A stretch of 27,833 bases of DNA from positions 1 to 27,833 of the forward strand of contig JAHIKF010000105.1 in the NCBI GenBank assembly GCA_018897875.1, written 5' to 3'. Origin of the DNA: Pseudomonadota bacterium (lineage in GTDB: Bacteria > Desulfobacterota > Desulfobaccia > Desulfobaccales > 0-14-0-80-60-11). The notes under the pieces were generated by a model. It did no database searches. It had not been told where the DNA came from and saw only the letters and a list, made by a program, of their open reading frames with translations. The position numbers and the translations under genes were made by a program. Within the stretch, counting starts at the first letter, position 1. Each line of letters opens with the position of its first letter. Shown here piece after piece: positions 22,155 through 27,833 of the stretch.

Positions 22155-24422
22155 TCACCGCCTCGGGACGTAGACCTCCCGGGACTTGATGCCGTCGGAG
22201 GGGCCGATGAGGCCCTCTTTTTCCATGGTCTCGATAATGCGGGCCGCCCGGTTGTAGCCCACCCGGAGCCGGCGCTGCAGCATGGAGATGGAGGCGTTCC
22301 GGGTCTCGGCCACCAGCTCCACCGCGTCGGCATACTTCTCGTCCCGGTCGCCGTTTTCGGCGATCTCCTCTTCGGCCTCCCGCATCTCGGTAATCCCGGC
22401 CTCATACGCCGGCGCCGCCTGGGCCTTAATGAACTCCGTCACCCGGGTGACTTCCTCTTCCGTGACAAAAGGCCCGTGGATGCGCCTCAGGCGCGAGGTG
22501 CCCGGCGGCATGAACAGGAGGTCCCCCATGCCCAGGAGGCGCTCGGCCCCCATAGCGTCCAGGATCACCCGGGAGTCAGTCCGGGCCGAAACCTGGTAGG
22601 AGATCCGGGTGGGAAAATTGGCCTTGATGAGGCCGGTGATGACGTCCACCGAGGGCCGCTGGGTGGCCACGATGAGGTGGATGCCCGAGGCCCGGGCCTT
22701 CTGGGCCAGGCGGATCAGGTACTCTTCCGTGTCCCTGGAGGACACCAGCATCAGGTCGGCCAACTCGTCGATGACGATGACCAGGTACGGCAGGGAGCGC
22801 GGCAGGATGCCCTCTTCGATCCGGGGGTCGGCTTTCTTGGCCTTGGCCTTCTGGTTGTAGCCTTCGATGTTGCGCACGCTCAAATCGCTCAGGAAGGCGT
22901 AACGGCGTTCCATCTCCCCCACGGCCCAATGGAGGGCGGTGGTGGCCTCCTTGGGGTTGAACACCACCGGGTGGAGCAAGTGCGGAATGTCTTCGTACAT
23001 GGACAGCTCGATGCGCTTTGGGTCCACCATCAGGAAGCGCACCTCCTCCGGGGTGGCCTTAAAGAGGATGCTCAGGATCATGGCGTTGAGGCCCACGCTC
23101 TTGCCGCTGCCGGTGGCCCCGGCGATGAGCAGGTGGGGCATCTTGGCCAGGTCGGTAACCACCGAGAGGCCCATGATGTCTTTGCCCAGGGCCAGGGTCA
23201 GGCGGGAGGCGGACTTCTGGTAAGCCGCGTCGGCCAAAATCTCCCGGAGGCTCACCACCTGGCGCTTGGGGTTGGGCACCTCGATGCCCAGCACCCCCTT
23301 GCCCGGCACCGGGGCCACGATGCGGATGGACATGGCCTTCAGGGCCAGGGCCAGGTCGTCGGCCAGCCCGGTGATCTTGCTGATCTTGACCCCCAGGGCC
23401 GGCTCGTATTCGAAGCGGCTCACCACCGGTCCGGTCATGATGGCGGTGACCCGGCCCTCCACCCCGAAATGACGCAGGGTGTTCTCCAGCTTCTCAGCCT
23501 GGGCCAACATGGCGTTTTCCTGCACCTGGTGGTTCCAGGGAGGCGACGGGTCTAACAGGTCCAGGCCCGGCAGGGTATAGGCCCCGGGGGTGGACGCGGC
23601 CTGGCGGGATTTGGGGCCGGCGGCCTCGAGCGCCGGGGTGGCTGCTGTCGCCACCGGGGGCGTCAGAACCGGGACTTCCGGCTCGCCCCCGGTCGGGGTG
23701 ACGATCCGGCGCCCGATGGTTGGCCGCCGGGGGTGGTACGGGGGCGCCTCCGGCAACTCTTCTTCCCGCTGCCGCCCCAGGCCCCAGGCCCCCCGTAGCG
23801 CCTGGCCCAGGAGGGCCATAAGCCCCACGTAAGACAATCGGGTGGCCCCCATGACACTGACCAGCCAGATCAGTCCCAATCCCAGGGCCGCCCCGGCAGG
23901 ATTAAAGAGGGCGCGCAGTCCGCCGGCGATGAGCTTGCCCAAACCCCCGCCGCCATACATCATGTCGCCGCCCCAGTTTACCGCCGGCCACCCCAGGGAC
24001 AATAACCCCGCCGAAGCCAGCAGGACCCCCAGACCCGCAAGGGTTTGAAGCCAGCCCAGGTCTTCCAGCCCTTGGTGGTGGGACTGCCAGGCCAGCCCCA
24101 GAAACATCAGCGGCAGTATGAAGGAGGCCAGACCCAGCCCGCTGATGAGATAAGCGGCCAGGAGGGCCCCGGCCTTGCCCGCGGTGTTGTGGACCTCGGC
24201 AGCCTTAAAGATCGCCACCAACCCCTGGGGGTCGGCGGGCGAGTGGCTCCCCAGGGCCAGCAGGAAAAACCCGGCCAGCCCCAACAACAGCAGGGCCGCC
24301 ATCTCCTGGACCAACCGCTGCGGCCAGGAGACCTCGGGCGCTGGTGCCGGTTGAGGAGCCCGGGCCGCCTTGGGCTTCCGGGCGGCGGGCTTTTTTTTCT
24401 GGGTCTCGCTTTTCGTTGCCAT
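22155..24422 (-). CDS. ftsK: DNA translocase FtsK/SpoIIIE
   Basis: Membrane-anchored, ATP-driven DNA pump that clears chromosome ends from the division septum. The 755-aa chain has a basic, Lys-rich start. Hydrophobic segments follow between about 35 and 215 (MAALLLLGLAGFFLLAL, a long LLAAYLISGLGLASFILPLMFLGLAW, LAGLGVLLASAGLL, ALGLGLIWLVSVMG), the usual four-TM anchor. Next is a Pro-rich linker of about 100 residues, then the motor with Walker A GATGSGKSVGLN and Walker B YLVIVIDELADLM, and finally the gamma winged helix (SISMLQRRLRVGYNRAARIIETMEKEGLIG) that reads KOPS-type sites. Length is at the short end of the family. The gene stands alone, with repeat-rich DNA upstream and the AT-rich HEPN/DUF3467 pair downstream. 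Confidence 0.95.
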   Translation of the reverse strand: MATKSETQKKKPAARKPKAARAPQPAPAPEVSWPQRLVQEMAALLLLGLAGFFLLALGSHSPADPQGLVAIFKAAEVHNTAGKAGALLAAYLISGLGLASFILPLMFLGLAWQSHHQGLEDLGWLQTLAGLGVLLASAGLLSLGWPAVNWGGDMMYGGGGLGKLIAGGLRALFNPAGAALGLGLIWLVSVMGATRLSYVGLMALLGQALRGAWGLGRQREEELPEAPPYHPRRPTIGRRIVTPTGGEPEVPVLTPPVATAATPALEAAGPKSRQAASTPGAYTLPGLDLLDPSPPWNHQVQENAMLAQAEKLENTLRHFGVEGRVTAIMTGPVVSRFEYEPALGVKISKITGLADDLALALKAMSIRIVAPVPGKGVLGIEVPNPKRQVVSLREILADAAYQKSASRLTLALGKDIMGLSVVTDLAKMPHLLIAGATGSGKSVGLNAMILSILFKATPEEVRFLMVDPKRIELSMYEDIPHLLHPVVFNPKEATTALHWAVGEMERRYAFLSDLSVRNIEGYNQKAKAKKADPRIEEGILPRSLPYLVIVIDELADLMLVSSRDTEEYLIRLAQKARASGIHLIVATQRPSVDVITGLIKANFPTRISYQVSARTDSRVILDAMGAERLLGMGDLLFMPPGTSRLRRIHGPFVTEEEVTRVTEFIKAQAAPAYEAGITEMREAEEEIAENGDRDEKYADAVELVAETRNASISMLQRRLRVGYNRAARIIETMEKEGLIGPSDGIKSREVYVPRR

Positions 24423-24630
24423 GGTGATTCAGAATGTCTGCTTTGGGAAAGGAGACCAGGGACTTTTTCACAATAGGTCCACTGACAATCGCTTCCCCAA
24501 ACCCAGAAAGCGGTTGGGAATCCGTGTTATTTCGGCATCTTACTCACTAATGCCTTAATTTACCATAAATTGCAATAAGTTTCTCACACCGCGCCACGGC
24601 GCCTTGGCAAGTCTTAGGGTGACGCGTCAT
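24423..24630. other. Upstream region of ftsK
   Basis: Holds the ftsK leader. Some AT-rich stretches (about 24525-24580) could serve as promoter, but no box pair is convincing. No gene is seen. The rest of the 433-nt gap to the deaminase gene is taken up by the repeats at 24631-24830. Confidence 0.3.
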
Positions 24631-24808
24631 AATTAATTTGGCAATAAAAGTTGGGGAGGTTTCCCCCCCTTTTCTAAAGGGGGGTCAGGGGGGATTAAAT
24701 AAGTGCCTAATAATCCCCCTAAATCCCCCTTTAAAAAAGGGGGACTTAAAACACCCGGCCTTCAAGAGAGGGCTTGCTTGCCATACCAATTATGGATCGC
24801 AACACTAG
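24631..24808. repeat. Dispersed 180-bp palindromic repeat, copy 2
   Basis: Same orientation as 12878-13057 and closely similar along its length, with differences concentrated outside the central GGGGGG...CCCCC arms. Runs of C and G flank TTTTCTAAAGG and TTTAAAAAAGG. It lies between ftsK and the deaminase gene, in a functionally unrelated place, so it is a dispersed element and not part of one operon's regulation. Confidence 0.75.
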
Positions 24809-24830
24809 GGGCGGGTTTAAAACCCGCCCC
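24808..24830. repeat. GGGGCGGGTT palindrome
   Basis: GGGGCGGGTTTAAAACCCGC ending in CCC, a perfect palindrome, directly after the dispersed repeat and 26 nt beyond the stop codon of the deaminase gene. It could act as a weak terminator for that gene, though no T-run follows. Confidence 0.5.
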
Positions 24831-24855
24831 GACAGCTCCAGGTTGACAACCCGCC

Positions 24856-25458
24856 CTACTCCGACTCCATGACGCCGACGAAGTGAGGCTCCGCCGCCGC
24901 GGCGGTGGCCGTCAGGCGCCGCTTCGAGGTGATCCCCGTGAGGCTCGGCAGGATGAATTCCAGGGCCCCCGGGGTGATGGATAAGTGCTTAAAGACCTCG
25001 AAGCCCGCCTCGGCCACCGCCTGCTTCCAGAATTCGTCCCGGGCCGCATCGTTGGACCCGTAGGCCAGCTCAAAGTAAATCCCCTTGATCTGGGCCGTGG
25101 CCAAGAGCTTGAGGCACACGAAACAGGGCTGCAAGGTGACATAGAGGGTCGCCCCCTTGATGGCCACGCCGTAGCGGGCCGCCTGGGCGATGGCGTTGGC
25201 CTCGGCGTGGGAGGCCCGGCAGTAGTTGTACTTGTCCACGTCGGCGATGTTCAAGGCCCGCCGGTGGCAGTAGGGGCTGCCGTCGGCCATAACCTGGTCC
25301 GAGCAGTGGGGCGCCCCGGGCATGGAGCCGTTGTAGCCCGTGGCCAGGATCTGCCGGTCCTTCACCAGCACCGCGCCCGTGGGCCGGGAGTTGCAGGTGC
25401 TCCGCGTGCTCACCAGCTTGGCGATGAGCATAAAGTATTCATCCCATGATGGTCGCAT
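24856..25458 (-). CDS. dCMP deaminase / ComEB family zinc deaminase
   Basis: Cytidine/deoxycytidylate deaminase fold, 200 aa, expected to turn dCMP into dUMP for thymidylate synthesis. Catalytic zinc site: His84 and Glu86 in SHAEANAI, then TLQPCFVC with Cys112 and Cys115. Family features before this are GAVLVKDRQILATGYNGSMPGAPHC (28-52), cysteines at 22, 52, 64 and 80, and the RAS before HAE. The first 150 residues match normal dCMP deaminases; about 50 more (GITSKRRLTATAAAAEPHFVG) form a C-terminal tail with no recognised motif. Competence protein ComEB has the same domain, but no competence gene is nearby. Start ATG begins MRPSWDEYFM, typical of the family. Confidence 0.9.
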   Translation of the reverse strand: MRPSWDEYFMLIAKLVSTRSTCNSRPTGAVLVKDRQILATGYNGSMPGAPHCSDQVMADGSPYCHRRALNIADVDKYNYCRASHAEANAIAQAARYGVAIKGATLYVTLQPCFVCLKLLATAQIKGIYFELAYGSNDAARDEFWKQAVAEAGFEVFKHLSITPGALEFILPSLTGITSKRRLTATAAAAEPHFVGVMESE

Positions 25459-25919
25459 TTATCTCACATTTTTATGTATTTGGTTAATTTAAATTCTGAA
25501 AAAGAGTGGAAAGGCTTATAAAATTGTTAAGAAAAGTGGCACAGGCCTCCGGACTGTGATCTTTCCACCTTTCTCCAAGAGCCCGGGGCAGTCTTCCGGA
25601 GTCGGGGCCAGGCCTTTGTTCTCTGTTCCCAATCTCCTGGTTGGGGACCCGAGGATATTCTCTTTCAGTTTTCCGGCCTGCATGCCGTTGTATACTAAAA
25701 GCGGGAATTCACTTTTGTCACATGCTAACAAACTCCCGGCTGCAAATCAATTACCCAGGTGGACAGGTGCTCTTGTGGCCTGCGAGCCCATCATATACAA
25801 TTTATGGTAAAGGGAAAAGCCCCTTTTTCCCTATCTCCGCGGGTGGGTTGACTCACCTCCACGATAGGCCGCCGACCTATCTCCCCTCGGCGCCCCTCCC
25901 CGCCTTCTTGGAGTCACCT
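25459..25919. other. Divergent intergenic region with AGTGGCACAGGC repeat
   Basis: Between the minus-strand deaminase gene and the plus-strand membrane protein gene. It holds AGTGGCACAGGCCTCCGGAC with TGTG (25535-25558), and an imperfect TCCCAATCTCCTGGTTGGGG hairpin (about 25627-25647). Open frames run through it in both directions but lack ribosome sites and family features; I do not call a gene. Confidence 0.4.
25773..25801 (+). promoter_or_regulatory. Possible sigma-70 type promoter for the small membrane protein
   Basis: TTGTGG (25773-25778), 17 nt, TACAAT (25796-25801). Spacing is ideal and the -10 box has one mismatch, but the -35 is weak. The start codon is 119 nt further on. Offered as a candidate only. 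Confidence 0.25.
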
Positions 25920-26243
25920 ATGAAAAAAGCAGTGGTTTTTACCCTGCTGGGGATATTGCTCTTATTCGGCGTGGGCCTGGTGGCGGGATTGAAGGTGTTC
26001 CAGCCTTGGGACCGCATCCTGGTTGATCAGCCGGGAGACCCGCCTCTGGCGCCGGGTGAGATGAGCTGGAATACCTATAAAAAGACCAAACTGGCCCTGG
26101 GATCGTTTGACCTGGTGAACGGCTTGACGAAACACGACCTGGAAACCATAAATACCAAGAACAGCCTGGGCTTTTACTTCCTGGTGGGCTGTCTCTGGCT
26201 GGTCCTGGGGTTGCGCTTGTGGAAACGGTGGACTAATCACTAA
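25920..26243 (+). CDS. Small two-TM membrane protein (107 aa)
   Basis: Hypothetical inner-membrane protein. Hydrophobic segment 4-24 (AVVFTLLGILLLFGVGLVAGL) with two lysines before it, a soluble loop of about 60 residues (FQPWDRILVDQPGDPPLAPG...), a second segment 84-100 (GFYFLVGCLWLVLGLRL) and a basic end (WKRWTNH). The charges put both ends in the cytoplasm and the loop outside. The ATG at 25920 has TTGGAG 7 nt upstream, which decides the start; the frame is open for 93 further codons but those read as spacer. It lies alone on the plus strand between the deaminase and ligase genes. I do not recognise a family. Confidence 0.75.
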   Translation: MKKAVVFTLLGILLLFGVGLVAGLKVFQPWDRILVDQPGDPPLAPGEMSWNTYKKTKLALGSFDLVNGLTKHDLETINTKNSLGFYFLVGCLWLVLGLRLWKRWTNH

Positions 26244-26359
26244 AGATAAAACCGCCAGCCTCCGCCGATGATTAATTACCGGCGAGAAGGCCGGAGACAG
26301 GGGCCCCCTGCAGGATAATGCCTTTTTGGCGCCGATTTATCATTATCGCCCACCCCGGC

Positions 26360-27664
26360 TCACTGCCGCAGGTCGATGACTAGCGGCGAGGTTTCGGCCT
26401 CCCGGTTGAGCGAGCCCGGTTCCACCAGTTTTACCCTCGGTTGGACGCCGATGCCTTGGGCCAGCTTGTGGGCGATTTCCTGTAGGAGTTCCCGCTGTTT
26501 GGTCATCTTGTCGAAGAACAGTTCCTCCCGGACCTCGATCCTGACCTCCAGGTAGTCCATATGCCCCTCCCGGCCCACCACCAACTGATAGGCCGGTTCC
26601 TCCCCCCGGATGGCGGCCAGGACCTGGCCCACCCGGTTGGGAAAGATGTTGGTGCCCTTGACGATGACTACCTCGTCGCAGCGGCCCTGGATGCGGCTCA
26701 TGCGGGCCAGGGTCCGGCCGCAGGGGCAGGGCTCATAGAACAGGCGCACCAAATCGCCGGTACGGAAGCGCACCAGAGGGGTGGCCTCCCGGGTGAGGGT
26801 GGTGATGACCAACTCCCCCAGTTCGCCGAAGGCGAGCAGCTCGCCCGTCACCGGGTCGATGACCTGGGGCAGGAAATGGTCCTCGCTGATGTGCATGCCG
26901 GCCAAGGGGTAGGCGGCGCACTCCCCCGCCACCCCCGGCCCCATGGCCTCGGACAGGGCGTAGTGGTCCAGGGCGGCGCAGAAAAGCCGGGTTTCGATTT
27001 CGGCCCGCATGGCCTCGGTCCAGGGCTCCCCGGCCAACAGCGCCAGCTTGAGGTGGAGGTTCTTGGGGTCCACGCCCATGGCCTCCATCTCGTCAGCCAG
27101 CACCAGGGCGTAGGACGGGGTGGAGACCAGAACGGTGGTGCGGTAGTCCCGCATCACCTGGACCTGGCGGGCGGTAAAGCCGGGGCCGCTGGGGATCACC
27201 GAGGCCCCCAGGAGCTCCACGCCGTAGTGGAGGCCGAAGGCGCTGGTCAAGAGGCTGTAGCTCAAGGTCACCTGGACCACGTCGTCCCGGTCCACCCCGG
27301 CGGCGGTGAGGATGCGGGCGGCCAGTTTGGCCCAGTGGCGCAGGTCCCGGCAGGTGTAGCCCATGACGATGGGGTTGCCGGGGCTGCCGGTGGAGGAGTG
27401 GATGCGCACCACCTCCCGCAAGGGGACCGCAAACATCTCGTAGGGGTAGGCCCGGGCCAGATCGTGCCGGGTGGTGAAGGGCAGCCTTGCCAGATCCTCC
27501 AGGGACTGGCAATCCTCCGGGAGGAAGCCGAGCGCGTCGAACTTCTTCTTGTAGAACTTGACGTTCTTGTAGACCCGGGTGAGGGTGGCCTGGAGCCGCT
27601 CCAACTGCATCTGAGCCAACTCCTCCCGATCCATCTGCTCCGCATCTTGGTCGAAGATTGCCAT
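26360..27664 (-). CDS. paaK: Phenylacetate-CoA ligase family protein
   Basis: Adenylate-forming CoA ligase of 434 aa, the normal length for PaaK. Seen: RLQATLTRVYKNVKFYKKKFDALGF at the N terminus, LPFTTRHDLARAYPYEMFAVPL, the ATP loop HSSTGSPGNPIVMGYT (89-104), SYSLLTSAFGLHYG, HYALSEAMGPGVAGEC, and RFRTGDLVRLFYEPCPCGRTLARMSRIQGRCDEVVIVKGTNIFP, which holds the ribose-binding Asp and the hinge. The substrate may be phenylacetate, another arylacetate or indoleacetate; several PaaK-like copies per genome are usual in anaerobes, and no degradation genes accompany it here. It would act in the cytoplasm. The ATG has no clear ribosome site. An IS element begins just upstream on the opposite strand. 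Confidence 0.92.
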   Translation of the reverse strand: MAIFDQDAEQMDREELAQMQLERLQATLTRVYKNVKFYKKKFDALGFLPEDCQSLEDLARLPFTTRHDLARAYPYEMFAVPLREVVRIHSSTGSPGNPIVMGYTCRDLRHWAKLAARILTAAGVDRDDVVQVTLSYSLLTSAFGLHYGVELLGASVIPSGPGFTARQVQVMRDYRTTVLVSTPSYALVLADEMEAMGVDPKNLHLKLALLAGEPWTEAMRAEIETRLFCAALDHYALSEAMGPGVAGECAAYPLAGMHISEDHFLPQVIDPVTGELLAFGELGELVITTLTREATPLVRFRTGDLVRLFYEPCPCGRTLARMSRIQGRCDEVVIVKGTNIFPNRVGQVLAAIRGEEPAYQLVVGREGHMDYLEVRIEVREELFFDKMTKQRELLQEIAHKLAQGIGVQPRVKLVEPGSLNREAETSPLVIDLRQ

Positions 27665-27766
27665 GGGCTTCGCCCCCGTTTTTGGTTTTTAGTTTTACGC
27701 TTATTGCCATTGCTCCGAAAATAAGCTATAATTAACTAAATTAATTAGCTAAATGGAGCAATTATT

Positions 27767-27833
27767 GTGCAACAAGAAAACTTGAGTCTCCTGGCATTTC
27801 AAAAAAGGTTTAGGACCGAAAAAGCTTGTCAGA
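27767..27833 (+). CDS. IS1595-family transposase, N-terminal fragment cut by window end
   Basis: From GTG 27767, with GGAG 8 nt upstream (27755-27758), the frame reads V(M)QQENLSLLAFQKRFRTEKACQ and runs off the window. The FQKRFRTEKAC segment is the usual start of IS1595-type transposases, before their zinc ribbon (RWPxGFxCPRC). ATTGCTCC (about 27709-27716) and GGAGCAAT (27755-27762) form an inverted pair around the AT-rich leader, perhaps part of the element's end. Only 22 codons are visible, so completeness and activity cannot be judged. Confidence 0.65.
   Translation, partial: MQQENLSLLAFQKRFRTEKACQ

Noticed and set aside
25556..25810. Possible 84-aa protein on the plus strand
   Set aside because: It begins inside a repeat, has no ribosome site and no recognisable features.
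25641..25919. N-terminal extension of the small membrane protein
   Set aside because: The frame is open but has no ribosome site or signal features; the ATG at 25920 has a good ribosome site and begins a typical membrane segment.

Overview
The window is GC-rich and coding-dense. Almost every gene lies on the minus strand. Gene content suggests an anaerobic bacterium of the Desulfobacterota (sulfate-reducing or syntrophic 'deltaproteobacterial' type). The grounds are three long HdrA-type flavoproteins, an HdrA-MvhD fusion, HdrC, many [4Fe-4S] proteins, a phenylacetate-CoA ligase family enzyme and a bacterial biotin operon regulated by a BirA-type site. The taxon is inferred from gene content; no marker gene is present.

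Region 1 (117-14401, minus strand) is the most unusual part. Read in the direction of transcription it encodes an FwdB/FmdB-like protein, an FwdA/FmdA-like protein, a 149-aa Fe-S protein, HdrC, a giant protein made of two HdrA modules in tandem, a DUF3795 cysteine-rich protein, a six-cluster polyferredoxin, a four-helix-bundle protein, an HdrA-MvhD fusion, a 4-oxalocrotonate tautomerase homologue and a third, shorter HdrA. In methanogenic archaea formylmethanofuran dehydrogenase (Fwd/Fmd) and heterodisulfide reductase (Hdr) couple CO2 fixation to flavin-based electron bifurcation. Here the two Fwd-like subunits have lost the residues expected to bind the catalytic metals: the amidohydrolase HxH in FwdA, and the Cys-His of the Mo/W site in FwdB. 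The FwdB N-terminal [4Fe-4S] motif is kept. No methanopterin, methanofuran or hydrogenase gene is visible. My inference is that the Fwd scaffold has been repurposed as a structural or electron-transfer part of a bacterial Hdr supercomplex whose substrate is unknown.

Region 2 (14758-20815) holds a divergent radical SAM gene, followed by the biotin genes bioB, bioD, bioF, bioH and bioC on the minus strand. BioF/BioH and BioH/BioC overlap. A BirA-type operator lies at the bioB start and argues for a start codon downstream of the first ATG. bioA is not in the window.

Region 3 (about 20816-22150) is a strongly AT-rich island with a HEPN-motif protein and a DUF3467 protein transcribed together.

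Region 4 (22155-27833) carries ftsK, a dCMP/ComEB-type deaminase, a small two-TM membrane protein on the plus strand, a phenylacetate-CoA ligase family gene and, at the right edge, the first 22 codons of an IS1595-type transposase.

Many of the wider gaps between genes contain short palindromes from a few recurring families. One 180-bp element with long inverted arms occurs twice (12878-13057 and 24631-24808). Polypurine/polypyrimidine tracts recur between genes of the hdr cluster. No rRNA, tRNA or CRISPR array was seen.
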